Positions 1-10,200 of a DNA stretch of 64,000 nucleotides are shown piece by piece. The position numbers and the translations under genes are program-made. The stretch comes from Pseudo-nitzschia pungens (taxonomy: Eukaryota; Bacillariophyta; Bacillariophyceae; Bacillariales; Bacillariaceae), in assembly GCA_037355855.1 (NCBI GenBank), contig CM074760.1:5510501-5574500 (forward strand), written 5' to 3'. How positions within the stretch are numbered: position 1 is the first letter of the stretch; each line of letters opens with the position of its first letter. The notes under the pieces are model-generated. The model was not told the DNA's origin and did no database searches. It saw nothing but the letters and a program-made list of their open reading frames with translations.

Positions 1-70
1 CCAAAGGCAATCATTGTGAAGAGCTAATTGGAACGGAATGTGCTGAGTTCTGTGGTGCTGTCTGCTTTGG

Positions 71-114
71 TTCGATTCGATTCGATTCGATTCGATTCAA
101 TCAATCAATCAATC
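71..114. repeat. TTCGA/AATC microsatellite
   Basis: A short simple repeat in which GATTC pentamers run into TCAA tetramers. It lies in intergenic DNA. The short open frames across it are repeat-driven and not supported as genes. Confidence 0.85.
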
Positions 115-1315
115 CGCAATCGATACTTTGTTCTCTCGCTTGCTCCGTTCGACTGCCGTCGTTGTCGTTGTCGGTCTCGTTCTCTTTTTTTTGTCGTGGA
201 CGGATGGAACCCAGAGACACGAGGAACGATTTTGATGGATAGGAATAATATAACGGTACGGTACGGTATTCAATACGGTGCGATGCGGTAGAGTTTGTTG
301 ATTGTTGATGTGACGGTTCCTTGAGGGAGTCAGACGACGAGAACGGAAGTTCGTAACGTTGATGATCTGCGAATACAAAACGTTCGAGAGTGATGAGAAA
401 TGAGAACACATCATCATCATCAATCATCACTGATATCAGATACCGTACGTACCGTAGCTACGGTACCATACCGTGTGGTAAGTATGGTTGCTTCTGTCCA
501 CGATCTATTTATTTTTTAGGGGGGCTCTGAGAAAATTATTACTAGTATCAACTACTACCATACTTTCCTACAATTTGGCAACGAGAGTGAAGATCCAAGG
601 TTTCAATTGACAGCCCCTCGGAATCCTATTTTTCATGTACTACTACTAGTAAGATCTTAGCGCTGAGTCTATCGTGATAAGCTCACTGTTCATAGTAGTG
701 ATAACGAAGAACCAATAGTACCACTAGTACTACTTAAATTTTGATGTAGGGCTGAAAAATACTAGCGTGACGATCCCTCTCTGATTCTACTTTGTTAGAT
801 TTGTAGCAAAAGACTTGAGGAACAAGCGTATTCAAGGATCTTTCTTCTTTGGAAAGTTTCCGTGCACACGCACTTACTACTAGTAGTAGTAGGTAGTATC
901 AAGTCAAATTGTTAGACGGTAGCGACGAAAATACAACGAAAAAGCTGATCAAGACAAACAACAATACTAGTAGTGACGACGATAGCAAGTAGCTATGAAT
1001 ATACTATTGCTTCTACAGGGTTACAGTGAGACGCAGCTATCCTTGTCCTAGATTTTACGGTCTGTAAGAACATTCACCAGCATACCAAGCTAACATTTGT
1101 AGTATAGGTACTGCTGTCATCAAATTCTGAATAACAACAATAATAGTACCACAAGGAGTACTGGTAAACAGAATATACTAGACGCTGTTTTTCCATACTA
1201 AGGTCGCTTCCTTAGTAGAGTTATGATAGAATCTGTCGATCGAGGACACGACGATGTCTTGCTTCGCATGGTAAGATGCGACTCCAACTCTTGTTGTTTC
1301 TTCCGTTTCGCATCA
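115..1315. other. Intergenic DNA, no gene seen
   Basis: About 1.2 kb without a supportable gene. It is rich in short ACTAGTAGT/ACTACTAGT-type runs (for example near 540-660, 720, 875-900 and 960) and GGTACGGTAC runs near 255. The open frames at 28-430 are short, overlapping on both strands and low in complexity. It lies downstream of the RRM gene that ends at 1316. Confidence 0.6.
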
Positions 1316-2419
1316 TTAGTCCGTCCAATCGATTCGAATCGGCCGTCCCAGGAGGTTCTTTCCGTTCAGCGTGGCCCCCCGTTCGCAGGCCTCCGTGTTC
1401 CAAAACTCGACAAACCCGACACCCTTAAAGTCACCCGAGTCCTTGTGGTGCAACCAGCGCACGGCCTTGACCTCGGCGTCCACATTGGCGAAAAACTTGA
1501 TGATTCCCTCGTCGTCAATGTCGTACGACAGGTTGCCGATGAAGAGCTTGACGCAGTTGTCGGGCTTGGCGCTCATGGCCTTCACGCCGGTCCCGCCCGC
1601 CTGGCCACCCGTGGTGTTGCTGCTGCCTCCCCCGCTAATTACCTTTTTCGGTGGGGGCCAGACGTCGCCGTCCCGGGCCGGGGCAAAATTGATCTTGATG
1701 GGCCGCCCGATCAGTTTCGACCCCGCCATTGCCACCGCGTCCGAAGCCGAGACGGAATTGTCCATTTCGATAAAGGCGGATCCGTAGAATTTTCCGGTTT
1801 CCTTGTCCGTGATCCATTTGATGTGGGTCACCTGCCCCGGCAAGAACGCGTTCAGAGAGGACTCGTCCACAGAAAAAGGAAGGTTCCCGAGAAAGAGACG
1901 GGTGACGCCCTGCGGATTGCCCTTGCAGGGTTTGTTCTTATCGGCCGATGACGTCGTGGGGGTGCTGTTGTTATCCGCGGTGGAAGTTTCCTCGTTGTCA
2001 TTTCCCCCTTTGTCGTTTTCGGCGCCTCCCTCCCCCTCGTCGTGATCATCGTCATCGGAACCGTTGCCACTGGTTTTCTGTCGCTTCTTGTCCTTCTTCT
2101 TTTTCTTTTTGCTTTTTTTCTCACGCTCTTCGTCGTCGTTAGACGACGATGCCTTCCGTTTTTTCTTTTTGCTCCTTTTCTCGAGTAGACTGATGGTGCC
2201 GTCTGCATCCAGTTTCACCTTTCCCTGTTCTTCCATGTTTTGAACGGCCTTTTTGAACAGCTTTTTGGCTGCCTTGTCGCTCTCGTCAATCTGGAGCGAC
2301 AGCAACACCATTTTTCGAAGCTTCTTGATTTTTCTCACGTCGTCCGAGTCCGATCCCTCCAAGATGGACGTGATGGATTTGTCCCAATCGACGCCATCGT
2401 CCGTGCTAAGGTCCGGCAT
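1316..2419 (-). CDS. Two-RRM nucleolar-type RNA-binding protein
   Basis: Predicted 367-residue RNA-binding protein. The frame is open upstream to 2527, but the start at 2419 (MPDLSTDD) is preferred because the upstream stretch is not conserved in character. An acidic and helical N-terminus is followed by lysine-rich nuclear/nucleolar-signal-like runs and a Ser/Asp/Glu/Asn-rich linker. Two RNA recognition motifs follow at about residues 171-250 (RNP2 LFLGNL, RNP1 YGSAFIEM) and 287-367 (RNP2 LFIGNL, RNP1 KGVGFVEF). The order acidic/basic tail then tandem RRMs resembles nucleolin/Nsr1/Gar2-type proteins, which act in pre-rRNA processing. No glycine/arginine-rich tail is present, so the exact orthologue is not claimed. 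The frame is unbroken and no intron is needed. Confidence 0.85.
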   Translation of the reverse strand: MPDLSTDDGVDWDKSITSILEGSDSDDVRKIKKLRKMVLLSLQIDESDKAAKKLFKKAVQNMEEQGKVKLDADGTISLLEKRSKKKKRKASSSNDDEEREKKSKKKKKKDKKRQKTSGNGSDDDDHDEGEGGAENDKGGNDNEETSTADNNSTPTTSSADKNKPCKGNPQGVTRLFLGNLPFSVDESSLNAFLPGQVTHIKWITDKETGKFYGSAFIEMDNSVSASDAVAMAGSKLIGRPIKINFAPARDGDVWPPPKKVISGGGSSNTTGGQAGGTGVKAMSAKPDNCVKLFIGNLSYDIDDEGIIKFFANVDAEVKAVRWLHHKDSGDFKGVGFVEFWNTEACERGATLNGKNLLGRPIRIDWTD

Positions 2420-3204
2420 TGGTCCTACCGATTCGTGGTTGTTCGGTGAGTAATGTATTGATCGAGAGCAGGCGACAGTAATTCTTTGTTCGGCAGCTCC
2501 CTTGGTGCGATGCAACGCAATATGCAATTTGGACCGGCTCTTCGCATTGAATAACGAATTGATTTTGATTGATTCGGAATTAAATTACTCGTACCTCCCA
2601 GCCATCATGCACAGTGCGCGAATTACAATTATTTTTGTTCATTTTTGATTTTGATAGGATGAGAGCAAAAAAATCTGAAATACAGCGCTGCAAGGCGTCA
2701 ATCATGGACATCGTAACCTTACGCATGAGATGAATGGTTTTCGTGTCTCGCTTGGGTGTGATGTCTGTCTTCGTCCGAAGTAACCTTACGGGACGTATTC
2801 ATTATTCATACTACGACGAGTAAGGTTGACTAACCTTACTACTAGTACCGGTAACCTTACACTTACTAGCCATTGTTACTGTAGTGTTGTTATTAGTAGT
2901 AGTACTATTATTCGTCATCTGTAACTCTGTAACATGAAAACTGCATTGTTTTGGTGGCAACTGGTGTCCACTATTACTAGTAGTAATACTACTAGTAGAG
3001 TATCACTATTTATCTCAAGCAGAACAACACCATCAATGCATTAGTGCATTTAATTCATTTGTCATATACTTCGTAATTCTCTAACATAGAAATTGCTTTG
3101 TTTTGGTGGTACTAAGTGTCAACTATTACTAGTAGAGTAGTAATACTAGTAGTAACCTTAGTACTACTTCTCTCAAAAGGAGGAAATCATACCGGTACAG
3201 TTCC
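2420..3204. other. Intergenic DNA upstream of RRM gene
   Basis: Probably includes the promoter of the minus-strand RRM gene. It holds several copies of the intergenic motif AACCTTAC or its complement (near 2717, 2781, 2821-2840, 2851 and 3152) and repeated TACTAGTAGTA runs. Two related stretches (about 2930-3000 and 3070-3150) share the phrase GCTTTGTTTTGGTGG or a close variant, suggesting a local duplication. No coding frame is supported. Confidence 0.55.
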
Positions 3205-3209
3205 GTGTT

Positions 3210-3404
3210 TGCCATACCCCGGGTCTACTAGTGATTAGAATAGTAGTGATATGCAAATTGTGAGCTCTATCAGTTAGTCTATATGCTACAGTTCTAAGAG
3301 CCCTTTGGCAATCAGCGATTCTATCGGCTCGCCGATTGTTTTCTTTTATCCTTATCCTTAATCCAGTCCCGTGTGTACTCGTGACTGTATTCTGGTGCAC
3401 GGCA
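3210..3404 (-). repeat. 3' LTR of element A
   Basis: 195-bp long terminal repeat matching 14510-14704 except for one substitution (G at 3331 against C at 14631). It has TG...CA ends, seen in element orientation as TGCCGTGCAC...GGTATGGCA. The adjacent outside bases 3205-3209 (GTGTT) are one copy of the target duplication. Confidence 0.95.
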
Positions 3405-3432
3405 TGCTCCTCCATGGTACTGTTACATTTAT

Positions 3433-5776
3433 TTACTTCTCCGTTTTAGGGCTATCCCTGCAATAATAGGGATGGATTCTCCTAATATTAACCCGGTCGG
3501 TTACAAAGGGAGCAGTTTCGATAGTTACAGTTCCATTCTCATGGGCCTTGAGCACCTTGTAAGGTCCTTGTCGTGGGAAGGATAGTTTTGGAATAATGCC
3601 CTTCCTTTCCAGGGTGACATAGTCTCCTTCCTTATAGACATGGGGAATCCGCTTCCGGTTCTCCCGAACATTACTCTTGTGGATACTCTTCTGTTTCCTT
3701 GCTTGGATTGCCTCCCAATCCACTGGGAAATTCACAGGCATGAACATGTCCCGTCCGAACACCAACTGTGCCGGGGAGTACCCCAGGGTGCTGTGGATGG
3801 CACTTCGAATAGCATATGCTGCCTTGGTGGTGAATTCCTCAAAAGGATCCTTCTCGTGGAGGTCTCTCTGTTCCAGGTTAAAGGACAATAGGCAGTCCTT
3901 CAGGACCTGGTGGATTCTTTCCAGCACTGAGTTGGATTGTGGGTTCCAGGCGCCACTGGGCTTTCTTTTCATTCCCATGTTGTCACAGAGCTCCTGGAAC
4001 TCTGCTTTGAACTCACTCCCGCCATCAAAGCCAATTTCCTTTGGGCGCGGATATCTTGCTAGCCAGGTACTGTCCAACAATCGTTGAGTTTCTGCTGCAT
4101 TTGGGGAGTCCTTCAGGTGAGCCAGTTCAAACCATCCGGTCACTGGGTCCACCATGGTGAGAACATGGATGTGGTAGTCTTTACCATTTTTATTGTGGAC
4201 AGTTGCAGGTCCCCAGAGGTCCACATTGACCCTTTGCCATTTGGTAACCTCAGCTGCTTTCTCCGGTAGTAGTCCATACTTCTTCTGGCCACTCTTTTTG
4301 AACATCTGGCACGTGTGGCAGTGTTTACAGAGGTCCTGGACATCCTTCCGTAGGCCTCTCCAGGTGAACACTGAGCGAATGCTCTGTTCCATTCTCTTTT
4401 CTCCGGGATGGACCAGCATGCTGTGGTACCATTCCATGACTCTATCTTTGAGTTTGTCCGGGATCAGAATCTTCCCTTCCTTGTGGATTAGGCTGTAACC
4501 TTCCACCATTTTGGTGGTCAGTCGTTTGTCTTTTTCCAAAGCGCTCATGATTTCTGTGTCCTTTTGTTGGTAGAACTGAATCATGTCTGGGGCAAGTGGG
4601 AATGCACTATTGCCCTGGGATTCTTCCGCCGATTCTTCTCCAAGTGGGAATAGGAGTTGTCGGAGGTGCTCTTCCTCATCCGCATAGGTGAGGGGCTTAT
4701 TTGGTGGCAGCCATTCCACAGTATCTGCTGGATCATCGGTGATGTCCAATCGGGATAGTGCATCTGCTGCGTCATTGTCTTTGCCTGCAACATGCTTGAC
4801 TACTGGATGGAACTCCTCCATAAGGAGTCTCCATCGTACCATCCGCTGGGTGGGCATCTGCTGGTACAGTAGGTTAAGGTGATCCGTGTGAATAATCACA
4901 TCTTGTCCTCGTAGGATTCCTTCGAATGCCTTTAGGCCTTCTACTATGCCCAGGAGTTCTTTTTCTCCGACAGTGTAGTTGAGCTGTGCTGAGTTCAGTT
5001 TCCGGGTATAGAATCCAAGGGGTTTGCCATCTTGGCACACAGTGGCTCCCAGTTGCCTATCGCTGGCGTCTGAGTAGAGATGAAATGGTTTTGTAAAGTC
5101 TGGGAATGCAAGCTTTGCTTTGTCTGCGAGCATTCGCTTCGCCTCCATGAAAGCTTTCTGCTCTGCTGGACCCCAGTACCAGTTCATTTTGCCCTTTTTC
5201 CCTGCTAGTTTGTTGAGAGGGGCCAGGATGTGGGAGCGTCGCTTCCACATGTCCCGGTAGAAGTTGACCATTCCAAGGAACATCTTGAGTTGCTTGGTAT
5301 TCTTGGGGGCTTCTAGCCGCTTCATCGCCTCCAGTTTCTTTGGCTGGGGTTGAATGCCTTCTGTTGTTAGTAGAAAACCCAGATATTCCACTTCTTTTTG
5401 CATGAAGAAGGATTTTCTGAGGTTGGCTCGGAAGCCGGCGTCATCCAGTCTTTGTAGGACTGTGTCGATTTTGTTGAGGTGATCCTGTTCGGATTCTCCC
5501 TCTCGTTGGATGATCAAGATGTCGTCGATGTAGACCAGGACATAGTCCAGGTCCCCTAGTAGATTCATCATGACTGATTGGAAGATATCCGGAGCGCAAG
5601 CAATTCCCATTGCCAGCCTCTTGTAGGCATACTTTCCCCACGGCAGAATGGTAGAGCAAATCTTTTGGCTCTCCTTGCAAATGGGGATGGTATAATATCC
5701 TTGGGATAAGTCCAGTGCCGTAGCGGACTTGAATTTCTGCAGCCTCTGGATTGTTTCCCCTATGCGTGGTAGTGGG
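3433..5776 (-). pseudogene. Element A pol, 3' part (RT, RNase H, integrase)
   Basis: The larger part of the element A pol frame, cut from its 5' part by the insertion of element B. It begins inside the reverse transcriptase finger region and contains the catalytic YIDD box (5521-5532), an RNase H domain with YSDAS and a TDHLNLL motif, the integrase zinc-binding region (H-x4-H and C-x2-C, HCHTC) and a DDE core with VDLWGP, FDGGSEF and an E in NSVLERIH. Order RT-RNase H-integrase is that of Ty3/gypsy. The frame is free of stops to 3433, and a 28-bp gap precedes the LTR. Joined across the insertion, the host frame is 3,273 bases and stays in phase, so the only obvious damage is the insertion. 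Confidence 0.93.
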
Positions 5777-6038
5777 TGTGACATGCTAGCGTAGGCAAAC
5801 ATGAATCACGATTAAATAATTAACCGAATCCCACATACGAGCTGACCGGTGTTTGAATACAAATATTCAAACTGTACGCCGGGCGCTCCAGCAATGCATG
5901 TGCGCCGTTATTCAAATATGAGCACGGCGCGCGTTTGTATATTCAAACGTTCACACGAAAATCGTAACACTCGCTTAAGAGTTGAAACTTTAGTCACAAT
6001 TTTATACTACTCCCAATTTTCTACCTTAGAGTGTAACA
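5777..6038 (+). repeat. 5' LTR of element B
   Basis: 262-bp LTR that reads identical to 11133-11394. It contains a TATTCAAA/TTTGAATA-type inverted pair within the first half. It is preceded by target-duplication copy GTGGG at 5772-5776. A small open frame across it also occurs in the other LTR and is not a gene. Confidence 0.96.
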
Positions 6039-6050
6039 CAGTAATTACTG
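6039..6050. other. Perfect palindrome abutting 5' LTR of element B
   Basis: CAGTAATTACTG starts on the first base after the LTR and is its own reverse complement. This is the position expected for a primer-binding site, but no TGG-initiated tRNA 3'-end complement is visible. Element A has a different perfect palindrome in the same position. The function is unknown. Confidence 0.8.
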
Positions 6051-6180
6051 TTTATCTTCAACGTAGAAAACAGTAGAATTCAGTACTGAACAAAACAACT
6101 ATTCAAACAAAACATCGAAAGCCCCTATCCTCAACAACAGAGGCACCTTGTATCCCTGACAAGCAACTATCCTATCCAAC

Positions 6181-7200
6181 ATGGCAGGAATATACAGAGA
6201 ACCACCAATTGCCTACAAGAGTTCCTTCGACAGCTCTAAGCCCAAGCTCGTAACCCTATCAGCCTACGATTCAGAAGACCACTCAGACAGCGTCAAAGTC
6301 CCCCTATTCACCGACAAAGGAGGACTAGAAGAACTCCTCCATACTGAAGAGGCTTTCCTTAACGCAGCAGAAGACCTGTCCATTCCGGACAACTCTCTAA
6401 TCCGCTATTTCGGCCGGTGCCTCTGCGTCGACGCGCAGACCAAGTGGCGAGCGCTAACAAGAGCAACTCGCGCCAACAATCAGCGAGTATACCCCCTTAC
6501 AAAAGACGGATACACCTCAGCCTTTCAGGCCTTCATCAAATTATACTGCAACGCAGAGGATGCCAGAGACATCATGCATGTCTATCTAAGGAGCGGCGCG
6601 TGCAAGAAGAAGATTGAATCCACCTGCAAGGACCACACCGACCGACTTATGACCTTAATCAAGTATTCAGCTAAACTCCACGGCTTTGCCTCCAACTTGG
6701 ATCATCTACAGACGCTAACCATCCTCCTCCATAGTTATCCCAACAGCTGGATCGAAGACTACGTACGCATCCATCTCAAGCTGACTCCCGAAACAACTGC
6801 TCAGTTCATCGTGGACCACATGAGCAGTCTCGATCGCCTCAGCAAACAAAAGAACAACAAGAATAGTGGAAGACGTTCCAACAATTCTAACAGCTCCAAT
6901 CGCAAACGCTCTGGTCCCAACAACAAGACCAACCAGAACAAAAGCAAGAAGAAATCCAACCCTTGTCGGATTCCAGGCCACAATCATGATTGGTCTGAAT
7001 GCCCTAAGAACAAGTTCTCCAAGAACCACAAGGGATCTAACAACAACAACAACAATCGGTCAAACACTACCACGCCCACCAACGAGTCCTTCCAAGCCTG
7101 CATACAGGCAGCAATGAACACTGCTATGGAGAACTTCCACAACGAACATGGTGGACGTACTGAAACAAACATCGATGGAGACCTAGTATGGCTCCCATGA
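6181..7200 (+). CDS. Gag of element B
   Basis: 339-residue structural protein predicted to form the retrotransposon particle. The N-terminal two thirds is a helical capsid-like region. The C-terminal third is basic and Asn/Ser/Lys-rich with a zinc-knuckle-like motif CRIPGHNHDWSEC, a spacing unlike the standard CX2CX4HX4C knuckle. The stop TGA at 7198-7200 is followed directly by the pol frame in the same phase, so pol would be made as a Gag-Pol fusion if the stop is read through. It starts 142 bp inside the 5' LTR boundary. Identification as Gag rests on position and composition, as gag sequences diverge quickly. Confidence 0.85.
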   Translation: MAGIYREPPIAYKSSFDSSKPKLVTLSAYDSEDHSDSVKVPLFTDKGGLEELLHTEEAFLNAAEDLSIPDNSLIRYFGRCLCVDAQTKWRALTRATRANNQRVYPLTKDGYTSAFQAFIKLYCNAEDARDIMHVYLRSGACKKKIESTCKDHTDRLMTLIKYSAKLHGFASNLDHLQTLTILLHSYPNSWIEDYVRIHLKLTPETTAQFIVDHMSSLDRLSKQKNNKNSGRRSNNSNSSNRKRSGPNNKTNQNKSKKKSNPCRIPGHNHDWSECPKNKFSKNHKGSNNNNNNRSNTTTPTNESFQACIQAAMNTAMENFHNEHGGRTETNIDGDLVWLP

Positions 7201-7232
7201 GTGCAGCAGCGCTCTAAAGGGCTCCAACGCCC
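7198..7232 (+). promoter_or_regulatory. Candidate gag-pol UGA readthrough site, element B
   Basis: The gag stop TGA (7198-7200) sits in one continuous gag-pol phase, with CCA before and GTG after. A small stem GGGC/GCCC with a 6-base loop lies at 7219-7232, 18 bases downstream. Readthrough is inferred from the intact element, and the structural contribution is speculative. Confidence 0.5.
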
Positions 7233-10200
7233 ACCTAAACCAGCAATCACCTTGCCTCCGGCGCCACAGGCCCTGGATGCCAGTCCAGCACAGCTGACTG
7301 GGATGACGCAAGGAGGAGATCTCCCGGAGAAAGAGGGGAAGGAACCTACAGGACGGAGTATTCCTGTTGAACGCTCAGCAAAGACTGCAACAACAGCAGC
7401 AAAAACCATCGTTCGGAACATCCTACAGGATATATCGAACACGGATTCGAATCGAAATCAATCGAATCGATCCAAGGGGACAACAGACGCATCATCGATT
7501 AACGTCGATAAGACAGCAGCAGCAACAAACAGACCACTCTTGTCTCTAGCAAGAAATTGGTCTACCGGTACAGCAAAAAATCTCTATTGCAATCCCGGAA
7601 ACTCCAAAGACTACACCAGAGGAGGTGCGCTGGAGCAAAATTATTTAAAGCTGCTGTCGACTACTGGAAATCCAGTAGAACCGGCATCCAATAAGAGCAA
7701 CGTGGCTCCTATTGTTCTAACTAACATACAGTACATACAAGGCATTCCCCTCAAAGCAAGACCACTACTTGCGCTACTAGACAGTGGATCCTCCGGAACT
7801 CTAATCAACAAAAGAGCACTACCATTTGGAACCATACCGATTCGAAGCAAGTACCAAATGGTAACAACAACAGCCAATGGAAGCTTCGATACTACAGAGT
7901 ATGTCATCATGAAGAATATCAAGCTACAAGAGTTTGGCAACTACACCATCGACCAACAAGAGACAAGACTCTTCCATTCACCCAACTGCAAGTACGATCT
8001 GATCCTAGGCAGAGACTTTCTCCACTTAGCAAAGATCAATCTCCTATTCAAAGAAGGAGCAGTTCAGTGGATGGACAGAACCATTCCTATGAAGGATACA
8101 TCCTTATACCATGACAACCATACCATGCTCATGGAAGAACTCGAAGACGCCGAACTCTTTGCTGATAACCTCTCCTTTGCCAATCCATACAAGTCCAAGG
8201 TAATATTAGACAGAGCCTATGAAGAAACAGATCCATCAACAGTCGCCAAGCAACAATCCCACATGTCCAACGCAGAGCAGCAGCAATTCCAAGCAATACT
8301 AAACAAGTATCCCAATGTCTTCAATGGAGAATTAGGGAAGTATCCACACAAGAAGATCTCTCTAAAACTGAAGCCCGGAGCCAAGCCTATACACAAGAAG
8401 CCTTATCCAGTTGCATATAAAAGAGAAGACCTATTCAAAAGGGAGCTCCAGAATCTCTGTAATGATGGAGTACTCAAGCGTTGCACTGGACCGGCCGAAT
8501 GGGCGTTCCCAACCTTCATAGTACCAAAGAAAGACAACAGGGTCCGATGGGTATCTGACTTCAGAGAACTCAACGAACTCCTTGAACGCCGACCATATCC
8601 AATTCCCCGGATACAAGACATCATGAACAAGCGTGGCAAATATACCCACTTCACCAAGATTGACTTGTCCATGCAATACTACTGCTTTGAACTAGATGAC
8701 GCAAGCAAGAAGCTCTGCACCATAGTCACTCCTTATGGTTGCTACGAATACCAAAGACTACCAATGGGTGTCAAAGTCTCTCCAGATGTTGCCCAGCAAC
8801 TAATGGAAGATATTCTACACGACACCGACTGCACTGTTTATATTGATGATATTGGTATATGGACCAATGGATCCTTTGACCTCCACATGAAGACCATTTA
8901 CAAGATCCTCGACAGACTTAACCAGAATGGCCTTAAATGCAATCCACTCAAGTGTGGTTGGGCTGTACAAGAGACTGATTTCCTAGGCTATTGGATGACT
9001 CCTACAGCAGTCAAGCCATGGAGGAAGAAGATCGAAGCCATCCTCCACATGGACCGGCCAAGAACTGTGACCCAAGTCAAGTCTTTCCTTGGAGCAGTAG
9101 GATACTACAGAGACATGTGGCCTCGCAGATCGCATGTCTTAGCTCCTCTATTTGATATCACAGGGACCCCCAAGAAAACTCCCCAAGCAGCTGCCATCAA
9201 AGGCAAGCAAAGGAAAGCTCCTTCAGCTTTCACTTGGGGTCCTGCTCAAGATAAAGCCTTTCAAGAGATGAAAGCAATGGTGGCAGCAGATGCGCTGAAC
9301 ACCTATCCAGACCTTAACAAGCCCTTTGAACTGTATACTGATGCCTCCGACCTGCAACTCGGTGCCGCCATCCTACAAGATGGCAAGCCAATTGCATACT
9401 GGTCCAAAAAACTATCTGATGCCCAGAAGAATTATACTACTACTACAGAGAAAGAACTCCTCGCAATTGTACTCTGTTGCAAAGAGTACCGCAAAATGCT
9501 ACTCGGTGGTGTTATCAACGTATACACCGACCACAGGAACCTTACGTTCAGGACCCTTTCAGTCCAACGAGTCCTCCGGTGGAGACTATTCCTAGAAGAA
9601 TTCGGTGTCAACCTCACCTATATTGAAGGCAAGAAGAATGTTCTTGCTGATGCCTTCTCCAGACTCCCCCGGATGGATCCACCCACAGTGGGGAAGAAAG
9701 AAGCCCTTGGTAAGGGCACTCTCATCGATTTTTTGAAACTTGAAGTCCCCAAGCAAGATGAAGAACTGTTTCTAGCAGAGTTCCCGAACCTATTCCAACA
9801 CTTATGCAATGACGCAGATCAGGAATTATACTCCTGTTTGCTGAACAATGAGTGTCTAGTCAATCTACCAAACAACCAAGACATGGAATGCCCGGTTAAC
9901 TATAACAAGATATATCTCCATCAGCAGAAGGACCCAACTGTCAAGTTCAAGCTCCAATCCAAGGCATTCTTCTACCAAGAATTACAAGGCAATAACATCC
10001 TTTGCTATGCCAACCAAGCCAATCCAGATAATTGGCGAATTTACATCCCAAGTTCTCTTACCAATGATACCATCAAATGGTATCATCTCCTGTTGGGTCA
10101 TTGTGGATCCACCAGATTATATAAGACTATTGCAGCTCGCTTCTATGCAGACAACCTGTCCAACTTATGCAAGTCCTACATTTGCCCTGATAATTGCATC

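Noticed and set aside
5849..6076. Small protein gene also present at 11205-11477
   Set aside because: Both lie within the two LTR copies of element B and are duplicated only because the LTR is.
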